From contig JANNBM010000017.1 of the NCBI GenBank assembly GCA_031385445.1, positions 17,883 through 81,882 of the forward strand: a stretch of DNA of 64,000 nucleotides. Reading direction: 5' to 3'. How positions within the stretch are numbered: the stretch's first letter is position 1; each line of letters begins with the position of its first letter. Position numbers and translations under genes: made by a program. Of the stretch, positions 45,548 to 53,301 are shown piece after piece. Source of the stretch: CAIYZT01 sp031385445. Its GTDB lineage: Bacteria > Pseudomonadota > Alphaproteobacteria > Rhodobacterales > Rhodobacteraceae. The notes beneath the pieces were generated by a model that searched no databases, had not been told where the DNA came from, and saw only the letters and a program-made list of their open reading frames with translations.

Positions 45548-45870
45548 AGCACTCCCCCCAGCAAAGCCGGCAAACCTTCACGGATCAGGCAGGCCTGCGT
45601 TTCAGGACGTACCGCGATATCCAGAACATTGGCCACCGTCGATGTGCCCGCTTCCACCGCCACATCGCGCACCAAAAGCCGCAGGTCTTCCGCGTTCGCG
45701 TTTTCCACGATGCAGCGCGTGGCAACCTGCGCCTGATCGCCGGGCAGATAATCGTCCACCACCGGCTCCACCACCGTTTCGGCGGTGCGCCGCATCGCCT
45801 TGTCCACCGTTTCGGACGCATCGCACGCGGCCAGCATCAGTGCTGCCGCGACCAGTCCCATTCCACGCAT
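45544..45870 (-). CDS. Small lipoprotein in the sdh operon
   Basis: A 108-aa protein, MRGMGLVAAALMLAACDASE, lipobox L-A-A-C at Cys16. The start is fixed by GGAGAAACAGCG upstream; longer frames overlap the sulfotransferase-like gene. The mature part carries one cysteine in ATRCIVENANAEDLRLLVRD and another in ETQACLIREGLP. It resembles short lipoproteins of Rhodobacteraceae found between sdhA and sdhB. It lies 29 bases after the sulfotransferase-like gene and overlaps the next lipoprotein by four bases. Confidence 0.75.
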   Translation of the reverse strand: MRGMGLVAAALMLAACDASETVDKAMRRTAETVVEPVVDDYLPGDQAQVATRCIVENANAEDLRLLVRDVAVEAGTSTVANVLDIAVRPETQACLIREGLPALLGGVL

Positions 45871-45899
45871 CGCTGTTTCTCCTGTCAGGTTACGCAGTC

Positions 45900-46679
45900 T
45901 CATGCTGCGCCTCCCCGTGCGGATGGCAAGAGTGTGGTGATCAGCCGGGCAAGGATCCGCCGCAAGGAAACCGGCAAGGACAGCGCCCATGGGGCCGTCA
46001 AAACCGCCACCGCCTTCGGGCTTAGTCCGGGATTTTGCGCTAAAACCGGGGTCCATTCGGCCAACTTTGGTGCATCCAGGCCGATTTCCGTCAAAAACCC
46101 GGTTCCCGGACCCAGGGATTGGCGCAGATCTTCTTCCATCCGCCAGACCCGCAAATCCCCGAGCCTTGCGCGGATTTCTGCGCAAAGCGCGTCAAACCGA
46201 AAGGCGGCAAAGGCGGGAAGGGCGCGAAACTGCGCCTCGGTCAGGGCCAGACCGCGCGTGCGCAACAGGTGTCGGTACAGCGACGACAGCCATTTTCCCT
46301 CATCACGCGTGCAGGCGTGAAAGCGCAGGTCTGCCGCCCCCGCCCCCTCTTGCACCCAATTCAGGCTTTGCGCTGCGGTTTCATAAACCGCGCCCGCGCG
46401 TTTGGGCGACGGGATCGGCCCGCACAGAATTTCAGACGAGATCACCACCCGATCGCCGCGCGCACCGTCCAGAATGCCGCGCGTGGCCGCCGCAATCGCG
46501 CGCCCCGATGCCGCATCCCGCCGCTTTTCAAACGCCAGACAGGCCGCCCGCAACGGCATCATCGCCGCATCGTCGTGGTTTACCAGCACCGCCCCCAGCC
46601 GCGCCCGATTGGCCGCCAGAAGCGCCTGCAAAGACGTGGTCCCCGTCTTGTGAAACCCGACATGCAGATCGCAAATCAT
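45900..46679 (-). CDS. Sulfotransferase-like P-loop protein
   Basis: A 259-aa protein. The N-terminus MICDLHVGFHKTGTTSLQAL contains the 5'-phosphosulfate-binding loop of PAPS sulfotransferases (H-K-T-G-T-T-S-L-Q). Later, VVISSEILCG is the core strand-loop with the 3'-phosphate-binding Ser. No transmembrane segment is evident. It starts on the last base of the sdhA stop (TGATG), so it is translated with complex II, although no link between sulfation and succinate oxidation is known. It could equally be a divergent P-loop protein without transferase activity. Confidence 0.75.
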   Translation of the reverse strand: MICDLHVGFHKTGTTSLQALLAANRARLGAVLVNHDDAAMMPLRAACLAFEKRRDAASGRAIAAATRGILDGARGDRVVISSEILCGPIPSPKRAGAVYETAAQSLNWVQEGAGAADLRFHACTRDEGKWLSSLYRHLLRTRGLALTEAQFRALPAFAAFRFDALCAEIRARLGDLRVWRMEEDLRQSLGPGTGFLTEIGLDAPKLAEWTPVLAQNPGLSPKAVAVLTAPWALSLPVSLRRILARLITTLLPSARGGAA

Positions 46680-48484
46680 CAGAACTTCCGTTCTGCCGGG
46701 GCGATTTTCGCCAGCGATATCCCGCCGTCCGCCTCGGCGGTCAAGGGCGCGGTGTGCACCGCGCGGTAATCCAATCGCACCTTTGCGCCGTCCACATAGG
46801 CCAGCGTATGCTTGCGCCAGTTGGCATCGTCGCGCTTTGGGTGATCTTCATGCGCATGCGCGCCGCGGCTTTCGGTGCGGGCGTGGGCGCCGTAAATCGT
46901 GGCCAGCGCGTTCGGCATCAGATTGGTCAGCTCCAGCGTCTCCATCAGATCGCTGTTCCACACCATCGTGCGGTCCGTGACCTTGATATCGCTCATTTTC
47001 CCCGCAATCGCCGTCATCTTCGCCTCGCCCTCGGCAAGGGTCTTTTCGGTGCGGAACACCGCCGCATCGGCCTGCATGGTCTTTTGCATTTCAAGCCGCA
47101 AGCTGGCGGTTGGCATCGCCCCATCGGCATGGCGCAGCGCGTCAAAACGGTCAAAGCATTTGTCAACCTCGGCGCGGTTCACCTCGGCCACGCGCTCTTT
47201 GGGGTTCACGATCGCGCCGGCCCGGATCGCCGCTGCGCGCCCGAAAACCACAAGGTCGATCAAGGAATTCGACCCCAGCCGATTAGCCCCATGCACCGAG
47301 GCGCATCCCGCCTCGCCCACCGCCATCAGCCCCGGAAACACCGCGTCGGGGTTGTCTTTGGTCGGGCTCAGCACCTCGCCCCAGTAATTTGTCGGAATGC
47401 CGCCCATGTTGTAATGCACCGTCGGCAGCACCGGGATCGGCTCTCGCGTCAGGTCAACGCCCGCGAAAATCCGGGCGCTTTCCGTGATCCCCGGCAGGCG
47501 CAGGTCCAGCGTTTCCTTCGGCAGATGGTTCAGGTGCAGATGGATGTGATCGCCGCTCGCCCCCACGCCGCGCCCTTCGCGAATTTCCAGCGTCATGCAG
47601 CGGCTGACATAGTCGCGCGGGGCCAAGTCCTTGTAATGGGGCGCATAACGCTCCATGAACCGCTCGCCTGCCGAATTCGTCAGATAGCCGCCCTCGCCGC
47701 GCGCGCCTTCGGTGATCAGACAGCCGGAGCCGTAGATTCCCGTCGGGTGAAACTGCACAAACTCCATATCCTGCAACGCAAGGCCCGCCCGCGCCACCAT
47801 ACCGCCGCCATCACCGGTGCAGGTATGCGCGCTTGTCGCACTGAAATACGCGCGCCCATAGCCGCCCGTCGCCAGCACCACCATCTTGGCGTTGAAGACG
47901 TGCATCGAGCCGTCATCAAGCTTCCACGCCACGATCCCGGTGCAGCGCCCCTCCGTCATGATCAGGTCGAGCGCGAAGTATTCAATGAAAAACTCCGCGT
48001 TGTTCTTCAGGCTTTGGCCGTAAAGCGTGTGCAAAATTGCGTGGCCGGTCCGGTCAGCCGCGGCGCAGGTGCGCTGCACCGGCGGGCCCTCGCCGTATTC
48101 GGTTGTGTGCCCGCCAAAGGGGCGCTGGTAAATCTTGCCCTCTTCGGTACGGCTGAACGGAACGCCGTAATGTTCCAGCTCGTACACAGCCTTGGGCGCC
48201 TCCCGCGCGAGGTATTCCATCGCGTCCGTATCGCCCAGCCAATCCGACCCCTTCACCGTGTCGTACATGTGCCACTGCCAGCTGTCCGGCCCCATATTGC
48301 CAAGGCTGGCCGCGATGCCGCCTTGGGCCGCCACCGTATGGCTGCGGGTTGGAAAAACCTTGGTCACGCAGGCCGTGCGCAGCCCCTGTTCGGCCATGCC
48401 AAGTGTGGCGCGCAGCCCCGCCCCGCCCGCGCCCACAACGACCACATCATAATCGTGCACTTCATAAGGATAAGCTTTGGTCAT
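46679..48484 (-). CDS. sdhA: Succinate dehydrogenase flavoprotein subunit
   Basis: A 601-aa subunit that oxidises succinate to fumarate. The FAD dinucleotide fold is VVVGAGGAGLRATLGMAEQG, the covalent FAD-His is in TRSHTVAAQGGIAASLGN, and active-site blocks are HTCTGDGGGMVARAGLALQD, FHPTGIYGSGCLITEGARGE and MGGIPTNYWGEVLS. The C-terminus has HAHEDHPKRDDANWRKHTLA. Length and order are those of bacterial SdhA. It follows sdhD by 12 bases and overlaps the next gene by one. Confidence 0.98.
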   Translation of the reverse strand: MTKAYPYEVHDYDVVVVGAGGAGLRATLGMAEQGLRTACVTKVFPTRSHTVAAQGGIAASLGNMGPDSWQWHMYDTVKGSDWLGDTDAMEYLAREAPKAVYELEHYGVPFSRTEEGKIYQRPFGGHTTEYGEGPPVQRTCAAADRTGHAILHTLYGQSLKNNAEFFIEYFALDLIMTEGRCTGIVAWKLDDGSMHVFNAKMVVLATGGYGRAYFSATSAHTCTGDGGGMVARAGLALQDMEFVQFHPTGIYGSGCLITEGARGEGGYLTNSAGERFMERYAPHYKDLAPRDYVSRCMTLEIREGRGVGASGDHIHLHLNHLPKETLDLRLPGITESARIFAGVDLTREPIPVLPTVHYNMGGIPTNYWGEVLSPTKDNPDAVFPGLMAVGEAGCASVHGANRLGSNSLIDLVVFGRAAAIRAGAIVNPKERVAEVNRAEVDKCFDRFDALRHADGAMPTASLRLEMQKTMQADAAVFRTEKTLAEGEAKMTAIAGKMSDIKVTDRTMVWNSDLMETLELTNLMPNALATIYGAHARTESRGAHAHEDHPKRDDANWRKHTLAYVDGAKVRLDYRAVHTAPLTAEADGGISLAKIAPAERKF

Positions 48485-48496
48485 GGTCAGGAATCC

Positions 48497-48868
48497 TTAA
48501 AGGGCAAGCTTGATCAGAGCGAAAAGTCCGGTCGCGGCGACAACGGAAGACAGGCAATAGACAAAGATAATCAACATCTTGCGCGTCATGCCCTTGGCGT
48601 AATCTTCAATCATCGTCTGCGCGCCCTTGGCAAAGTGGCGCATGCCGACCACCAGCACCAGCGCGGTCAGGATCGCCGGAAACGGCCGCGCAAAGGTGGC
48701 CTGCACCGCGTCAAGCGGCTGGCCCAGCGCGTGGCCAAAGACGTAAATCCACACCGGCACCATAAAGGCCAGCGCCACCGCGCTGACCGTCATCTGCCAG
48801 TGATGTTCCGTTCCGGTATGCGAGGCGCCCTTGCCCTCGGCGCGTTTGCGGGCGGTCAGATAACGCAT
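48497..48868 (-). CDS. sdhD: Succinate dehydrogenase membrane anchor subunit
   Basis: A 123-aa membrane anchor with three helices (MTVSAVALAFMVPVWIYVFG, AILTALVLVVGMRHFAKGAQ, MLIIFVYCLSSVVAATGLFA). The M-R-H-F-A-K-G pattern with the conserved D-Y (TMIEDYAKG) belongs to SdhD. It binds haem and quinone together with SdhC. It lies 9 bases after sdhC and 12 before sdhA. Confidence 0.93.
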   Translation of the reverse strand: MRYLTARKRAEGKGASHTGTEHHWQMTVSAVALAFMVPVWIYVFGHALGQPLDAVQATFARPFPAILTALVLVVGMRHFAKGAQTMIEDYAKGMTRKMLIIFVYCLSSVVAATGLFALIKLAL

Positions 48869-48877
48869 GGCGGGCCC

Positions 48878-49261
48878 CTATACGATCAAGATTGTCAAAA
48901 GCGTCAGCGCGAAAGAGCCGATCACCACGGCCCAGCCCAACTTTTCCGCCGTTGGCAGATCGAACCCGTGCCCCGCGTCGAAATACAGATGCCGCAGCCC
49001 GGCAAGGTAGTGATACCACAGCGCCCAGGCCGAAACCGTGAACACCAGATCGCCAAACCAGCTTGTCGCCACCGCATTTGCCAACTCAAAGCTGCTGGCC
49101 GAGGATGCCGCCGCCAACAGCCACCAAACCGCCAGAACCGTGCCGACGATCAACCCGTTCCCGGTGATCCGCGTCAAGATCGAGGTGATCGACGTCAGTT
49201 GTGGGCGATAGATTTGCAGATGGGGCGAAAGCGGGCGTTCCACCCGTTTGATTTCAGCCAT
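48878..49261 (-). CDS. sdhC: Succinate dehydrogenase cytochrome b556 subunit
   Basis: A 127-aa subunit with the SdhC signature RPLSPHLQIYRPQLTSITSI at the start and the haem/quinone helix HYLAGLRHLYFDAGHGFDLP. There are three membrane segments. ATG at 49261 is chosen because similarity starts there; longer frames run into the leader region. It is the first gene of the leftward sdhC-D-A-x-x-x-B unit. The paired palindromes at 49405-49435 lie about 145 bases upstream. Confidence 0.95.
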   Translation of the reverse strand: MAEIKRVERPLSPHLQIYRPQLTSITSILTRITGNGLIVGTVLAVWWLLAAASSASSFELANAVATSWFGDLVFTVSAWALWYHYLAGLRHLYFDAGHGFDLPTAEKLGWAVVIGSFALTLLTILIV

Positions 49262-49403
49262 TTGGTTTCCTTTTGCCACTGCGTGAACGCAGCCCAGCTT
49301 CGTTTTTAGGTTAACAACCTTATGAACAAGTAAATTCGCAAAGTCACCTGCCCCTGCGCCCCGGATCTGCATCAAAGTAGAGTGCCATTCGGATTTTCCA
49401 AAC

Positions 49404-49436
49404 TTGTGATCACAGATTTTCGCCGCGTGATCACAA
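49404..49436 (-). promoter_or_regulatory. Paired palindromic operator upstream of sdhC
   Basis: A perfect TGTGATCACA (49405-49414) and a near-perfect CGTGATCACA (49426-49435) lie with centres 21 bp apart, two helical turns. The same pair with identical spacing occurs upstream of sucC. This indicates two dimers of one regulator binding side by side. The half-site resembles GntR/FadR-type targets; it is not a CRP box, which needs six bases between the half-sites. Confidence 0.65.
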
Positions 49437-49566
49437 AAGCCAAAGCCGCATGAGCCGCGCTTTCAACGGACGCCCATCAGCCTCCAAGAACGCGGCAAAT
49501 TGGAACCCGGCGACGTCTTGCGCTTGGCTGTACCCTTCAAATCAAGGGCTCACGACTGGGCCGCCC

Positions 49567-49770
49567 TCATTGCTCGCCCAGCTTCAGACCCGGCGCATAG
49601 ACACCCGGCACCTCTTTGGTCACCGCCTGCCCACAGCGCATCACCCCGCGCGCCGCGTCAAAGCCATAGGTCGGGCTACCATGCAGATCCCAACCTTTGG
49701 ACAGCGCCGCGCTGACCTTGTGGCAAAAGTCCGAAGTGTCGTCGTCCGACAGAAATCGATAGAGTTTCAT
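49567..49770 (-). CDS. DUF1737 family protein
   Basis: A 67-aa protein, MKLYRFLSDDDTSDFCHKVS, then KGWDLHGSPTYGFDAARGVM. The pattern 'y-r-f-l-...-v...-l-..GW.lhGsp.-' defines DUF1737, a short domain of unknown function also found fused to other proteins. The product is probably soluble. It lies 9 bases downstream of the NnrU gene on the same strand and is likely co-transcribed. Confidence 0.88.
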   Translation of the reverse strand: MKLYRFLSDDDTSDFCHKVSAALSKGWDLHGSPTYGFDAARGVMRCGQAVTKEVPGVYAPGLKLGEQ

Positions 49771-49779
49771 GGTGTTAGC

Positions 49780-50334
49780 TTACCCCCACGGCTGCACCCC
49801 AAGCCAGTTGTGCACCGCCATCGCGCCCAGCATAACGGCCGCGGCGGCCCCAACATAGACCACTTCCAAGGAGGTTCTGGCACGCGGCGGCGGCGTCCAT
49901 TCCCTGTCCTGGGCGTTGATCAGAACTATTTCCACAATCGCCCAGATCAACAGGCCGCCGAACAGCACAAAAGACGGCGTGTCGCCGTTCACCACCAAAT
50001 GCCCGACCGCCCAGATCGAAAACCCGGTCAGCTGCGGATGCCGCATCTTGGTGCCAAGCCAGACGCGCGGCCCCTTCGGCCCCTCAACCGCATAGATATA
50101 GAACGCGGCGAGCATCAAAAGATTGTTGATCCCGACAAGTGCCGGGCTGCGCCCCCAGAACACCGCGCCATCCGCGGACCGATACCCCAGCACCATCAGC
50201 ACAACCGACAAGATCAGCAAAAGCGCCGCCAACCCCGCGCCAGCCCTGCCAAGCCGCGCCCGCGCACCGGGCGCCAACCGCTTGAACAGATGTGTGCCCG
50301 ACCACAAGGCCAGCCCCAAAACCAAAAGTGCCAT
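49780..50334 (-). CDS. NnrU family membrane protein
   Basis: A 184-aa protein with about six membrane segments. The start, set by AGGAGGTGACGTCA before ATG at 50334, gives MALLVLGLALWSGTHLFKRL. The family blocks WGRSPALVGINNLLMLAAFY and MRHPQLTGFSIWAVGHLVVN (two His that may bind haem or metal) define NnrU/NnrUfam, first described beside nitric-oxide reduction genes. No denitrification gene is in this window, so the role here is open; in related bacteria it is a stand-alone gene. Confidence 0.9.
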   Translation of the reverse strand: MALLVLGLALWSGTHLFKRLAPGARARLGRAGAGLAALLLILSVVLMVLGYRSADGAVFWGRSPALVGINNLLMLAAFYIYAVEGPKGPRVWLGTKMRHPQLTGFSIWAVGHLVVNGDTPSFVLFGGLLIWAIVEIVLINAQDREWTPPPRARTSLEVVYVGAAAAVMLGAMAVHNWLGVQPWG

Positions 50335-50547
50335 TGACGTCACCTCCTGACAGTACCGCAAACCCTCATGGCCACTCTTGCAGGGTCAAGGTGGATAATC
50401 CACAGGGAAGCGCCTCAACTCGGGCAGCTCACAGACGTGCCCGGATGCAATCAGAACGATGCAAGAACGTCCCCGCCCTTAACCTTTCTGTCGGGTTTGG
50501 GGCGCAGTGTGATCCCATCAGGACCAAACCTTACCCGCAGGTGCCCT

Positions 50548-50862
50548 ATGCAGCAGCTCTTCGCCCTTTCCCTCGGAATCGCCGCCATGTTTTTCGCCGC
50601 GACGCAGTCAAACGCCCAGCCGCCGGGCGCCCAATGCGCGCCGCGCAGCGCTGTGGTTCAAGTCCTCGCGGCCCGCTTTGGCGAAACGCGCCAATCCATG
50701 GGCCTTGCCGCCGCAGATCAGCTGATGGAGGTTTATGCCTCCGATGCCGGGTCATGGTCGCTGATCGTCTCAACGCCAGACGGGCTGAGCTGTCTGCTCG
50801 CTTCGGGGCAAAGCTTTGAACAGGTCCAAGAGCCGCTCGCGCTGAACGATCCGCCCGCTTAG
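50548..50862 (+). CDS. Small exported protein, hypothetical
   Basis: A 104-aa protein with a signal peptide (MQQLFALSLGIAAMFFAATQ, cleavage near SNAQ). The mature part has PRSAVVQVLAARFGETRQSM, then GLAAADQLMEVYASDAGSWS and LSCLLASGQSF, with two cysteines likely to pair. AGGTG precedes the start. Many Rhodobacteraceae carry a similar short protein in which a 'R..vv..L...y.E' block leads to 'W...v..p.G..C.la.G..w'. The function is unknown. Its last four bases overlap the convergent TauE-like gene. Confidence 0.75.
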   Translation: MQQLFALSLGIAAMFFAATQSNAQPPGAQCAPRSAVVQVLAARFGETRQSMGLAAADQLMEVYASDAGSWSLIVSTPDGLSCLLASGQSFEQVQEPLALNDPPA

Positions 50863-51602
50863 GCCGCGATAGCGCCCCAGATCAGCTTGACCGAAATCGC
50901 CAGAAGGGCCCAGACAACGAATTGAAAGAACAGCCTTTCCGGCAGAATCTTGACAATGCGAACCCCGGCGAACACCGCCAACACCGCCACCGGCGCCAGC
51001 ATCGCCGCGATCTTCAGACTGCCGACGTTGACCTGCCCAAGCTGCCAGTAAAATGGCAGTTTCAATGCATTCACATAGGCAAAGGCAATCGTCGACGTCC
51101 CGGCAAACACTGCCTTTTTCATGCCCAGCGGCAGGGTCCACACCTGATAAGGCGGCCCGCCCGTATGGCTGATAAAGCTGGTGAAGCCCGCAATCGCTGT
51201 CCAGAACAGCCCCGGCACCAGATGCGCGTGGCGCGGCGCGCTGACCACATTGCGCCGGATCAACATGTTCAGCGCAAACGCCGCCCCGACCACCCCGATC
51301 AGCCCGTTGATCCATCGCTCCGGCACGGCGGCAAAGGTGAAATACCCCACCACCACGCCAACGCTCATGCCCAGACAGGCGATCCAGAGCACCCGTTTGT
51401 CAAATTCCTTGCGGTAGGCCCAAAGCCCGAACCAGTCCGACACGATGTAAACCGGCAGCATCAACCCCGCCGCCACTGGCGCCGGCATCGCCAGCGCCAT
51501 CAGCGGCACCGTCAGCGCGCCCACCACGGGCATGCCCCCCTTGCCAAGCCCGGTCAGCACCGCACCGATGATCCCCGCCAGCCAGAATTCCCACCCCTGC
51601 AC
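50859..51602 (-). CDS. TauE/SafE family sulfite/organosulfonate exporter
   Basis: A 247-aa membrane protein with eight predicted helices. It starts with GTG at 51602, MQGWEFWLAGIIGAVLTGLG, and contains GGMPVVGALTVPLMALAMP and the family's internal-repeat motif GFTSFISHTGGPPYQVWTLP ('sh.gGpp...yll'). These transporters move small anions such as sulfite or sulfoacetate; specificity is unknown. It is a leftward single gene, divergent from mdh with 230 bases between the starts. Confidence 0.92.
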   Translation of the reverse strand: MQGWEFWLAGIIGAVLTGLGKGGMPVVGALTVPLMALAMPAPVAAGLMLPVYIVSDWFGLWAYRKEFDKRVLWIACLGMSVGVVVGYFTFAAVPERWINGLIGVVGAAFALNMLIRRNVVSAPRHAHLVPGLFWTAIAGFTSFISHTGGPPYQVWTLPLGMKKAVFAGTSTIAFAYVNALKLPFYWQLGQVNVGSLKIAAMLAPVAVLAVFAGVRIVKILPERLFFQFVVWALLAISVKLIWGAIAA

Positions 51603-51790
51603 GATGCCTCTTCCCCTTGTGCGCGCAATCGCCGATCATCACGGCACTGCTTTCCTGATGGGGTGCCGCACCCCCCTAAGGCTTTGTTTACGCCTTTAGC
51701 GCAAACAGTCCTTGCGGGCCAGTGGCTTGGCCCAAAGCGATCATGCTGCGGTGCAGCGGCTTGCTTTGGTGTCCCATCGGGTTTAGCATA

Positions 51791-51803
51791 CTTGTGTATA
51801 CAG
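51791..51803 (+). promoter_or_regulatory. Short palindrome in the mdh upstream region
   Basis: CTTGTGTATACAG lies about 30 bases before the mdh start. TGTATACA is a perfect 8-bp palindrome and the flanks recall the half-sites (TTGTG...CA) found before sdhC and sucC. It could be an operator or overlap the promoter; the evidence is weak because the site is short and single. Confidence 0.35.
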
Positions 51804-51832
51804 CATTGCGCAAAATCCAGACGGAGGCCCTC

Positions 51833-52795
51833 ATGGCTCGACCCAAAATTGCTCTCATCGGCGCTGGCCAGATCGGCGGCACGCTCGCCCATCTTGCCGC
51901 GATCAAAGAGCTTGGCGACATCATCCTGTTCGACATCGCCGAAGGCACCCCGCAGGGCAAGGCGCTCGACATCGCGCAGTCCGGCCCCTCCGAGGGCTTC
52001 GATGCCGTCATGAAGGGCGCGAATTCCTATGCCGATATCGCGGGCGCCGATGTGTGCATCGTCACCGCCGGCGTGCCGCGCAAACCGGGGATGAGCCGTG
52101 ATGACCTTCTGGGCATAAACCTGAAAGTGATGAAAGCCGTGGGCGAGGGGCTGAAAGCCCACGCGCCGAACGCTTTCGTGATCTGCATTACCAACCCGCT
52201 CGATGCCATGGTCTGGGCCTTGCGCGAATTTTCCGGCCTGCCGCACCATATGGTCGTCGGTATGGCGGGCGTTTTGGATTCTGCTCGCTTCCGGCATTTC
52301 CTGAGCCTCGAATTCAACGTCTCGATGCGCGATGTCACCGCCTTTGTGCTGGGCGGCCACGGCGATACCATGGTGCCATTGACCCGCTATTCCACCGTCG
52401 GCGGCATCCCCTTGCCCGATCTGGTGGCCATGGGCTGGACCACGCAGGAAAAGCTGGACGCCATTGTGCAGCGCACCCGTGACGGCGGCGCCGAAATCGT
52501 CGGCCTGCTGAAAACCGGCTCGGCTTTTTATGCCCCGGCGACTGCGGCGATCGAGATGGCTGAAGCTTTCCTGAAGGACCAAAAGCGCCTGCTGCCCTGC
52601 GCGGCTTACGTCAAGGACGCGCTTGGACTTGATGGCATGTATGTCGGCGTGCCCACCATTCTTGGCGCAGGCGGGGTCGAACGCGTCGTCGATATCAAGA
52701 TGAACGAAGGCGAAATGGTCATGTTCGCCAAATCCGTCGACGCCGTCAAAGGCCTCGTCGCCGCCTGCATCGCGATCGACCCGTCGCTGGCATAA
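51833..52795 (+). CDS. mdh: Malate dehydrogenase (NAD), lactate-dehydrogenase-like type
   Basis: A 320-aa cytoplasmic enzyme. It interconverts malate and oxaloacetate in the TCA cycle. The NAD fold is KIALIGAGQIGGTLAHLAA. Substrate Arg residues are in PRKPGMSRDDLLGIN and the active His and Asp in FVLGGHGDTMVPLTRY, with NPLDAMVWALREFSGLP between. Length and sequence fit alphaproteobacterial Mdh. GGAGG precedes the ATG by 6 bases. It heads the region that continues, after four other genes, with sucCDAB. Confidence 0.97.
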   Translation: MARPKIALIGAGQIGGTLAHLAAIKELGDIILFDIAEGTPQGKALDIAQSGPSEGFDAVMKGANSYADIAGADVCIVTAGVPRKPGMSRDDLLGINLKVMKAVGEGLKAHAPNAFVICITNPLDAMVWALREFSGLPHHMVVGMAGVLDSARFRHFLSLEFNVSMRDVTAFVLGGHGDTMVPLTRYSTVGGIPLPDLVAMGWTTQEKLDAIVQRTRDGGAEIVGLLKTGSAFYAPATAAIEMAEAFLKDQKRLLPCAAYVKDALGLDGMYVGVPTILGAGGVERVVDIKMNEGEMVMFAKSVDAVKGLVAACIAIDPSLA

Positions 52796-52818
52796 GCCTG
52801 CACGCCCATCAACAAAAG

Positions 52819-52838
52819 GGTGCGTGATCTCACACACC
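52819..52838. repeat. Palindromic repeat, copy 1 (one mismatch)
   Basis: GGTGCGTGATCTCACACACC, a 20-bp palindrome with 9-base arms and a TC centre. One arm carries A for G, so this copy is imperfect. It lies 24 bases after the mdh stop. Two further copies are at 52889 and 53271. Stable hairpins like this can act as 3' ends of transcripts or mark a repetitive extragenic family. Confidence 0.8.
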
Positions 52839-52888
52839 GTCCTTCAAAACGCGCGCCCAACCCGGCGCGCGTTTTCATATCCCGGTAG

Positions 52889-52908
52889 GGTGCGTGATCT
52901 CACGCACC
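52889..52908. repeat. Palindromic repeat, copy 2; overlaps the end of the IMPACT-family gene
   Basis: GGTGCGTGATCTCACGCACC, a perfect 20-bp palindrome. Its minus strand supplies the last codons and the TGA stop (52902-52900) of the IMPACT/YigZ-like gene, so the repeat has become part of that reading frame. Confidence 0.85.
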
Positions 52909-53253
52909 GCCCGCCGCCAGATACACCCGCACCGCCGCTTGCACGTGGCGGAACCGCTCGCCGCCCAAAGGCTTGCCGCCGTACCAGCGCGTTACCACCA
53001 CCAGATGCCCCACAAGCCCCGCCCGCTCCAGCATCCGCACGATCACCATGCCCGCGCCCGCCTCGCCATCATCGGCCTTGATCGGGCCCTCGGCCGTCAA
53101 AAGTCCCCAGGAATGATGCGTCGCCCTGGCAAATTTCTTGTTGGTTTTCAGCGCGGCCACAAAGTCCCGCGCTTGTGCTTCGGATGGACATGTCCCGCCC
53201 GAAACCGCATATCGGCTGCCCCGGTCCGAAAGGATATTGTCCAAAATCCGCAT
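52900..53253 (-). CDS. IMPACT/YigZ family protein
   Basis: A 117-aa protein matching the N-terminal UPF0029 (IMPACT) domain: MRILDNILSDRGSRYAVSGG, THHSWGLLTAEGPIKADDGE and the hallmark DDGEAGAGMVIVRMLERAGL, then VVVTRWYGGKPLGGERFRHV. The C-terminal DUF1949 domain of full-length YigZ (about 200 aa) is absent, as in many short bacterial members. ATG at 53253 is used; a TTG at 53298 would start inside repeat copy 3. Its stop lies in repeat copy 2. IMPACT relatives modulate translation regulators in eukaryotes; the bacterial role is unknown. Confidence 0.88.
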   Translation of the reverse strand: MRILDNILSDRGSRYAVSGGTCPSEAQARDFVAALKTNKKFARATHHSWGLLTAEGPIKADDGEAGAGMVIVRMLERAGLVGHLVVVTRWYGGKPLGGERFRHVQAAVRVYLAAGGA

Positions 53254-53270
53254 GTCAAAGTCATCCGTAG

Positions 53271-53290
53271 GGTGCGTGATTTCACGCACC
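53271..53290. repeat. Palindromic repeat, copy 3
   Basis: GGTGCGTGATTTCACGCACC, the same 20-bp palindrome with TT in place of TC at the centre-right. It lies between the small Lys/Ala-rich gene and the IMPACT-family gene, 17 bases upstream of the latter's ATG. Each of the last two copies is preceded by TAG, giving a TAGGGTGCGTGA lead. Confidence 0.85.
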
Positions 53291-53301
53291 TTACCCAAAA
53301 C

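Noticed and set aside
45989..49309. A 1106-codon open frame on the plus strand antisense to sdhA
   Set aside because: It is antisense to the certain genes sdhC, sdhD, sdhA and the sulfotransferase-like gene. Its Arg/His/Pro-rich translation is typical of GC-rich antisense frames.
49404..49436. CRP/FNR-type site before sdhC
   Set aside because: CRP sites are TGTGA-N6-TCACA and FNR sites TTGAT-N4-ATCAA. Here TGTGA and TCACA are contiguous, so spacing excludes both.
52900..53298. TTG start at 53298 for the IMPACT-family protein
   Set aside because: It would translate repeat copy 3 (MGKVREITHPTDD). Family similarity begins at the ATG at 53253.
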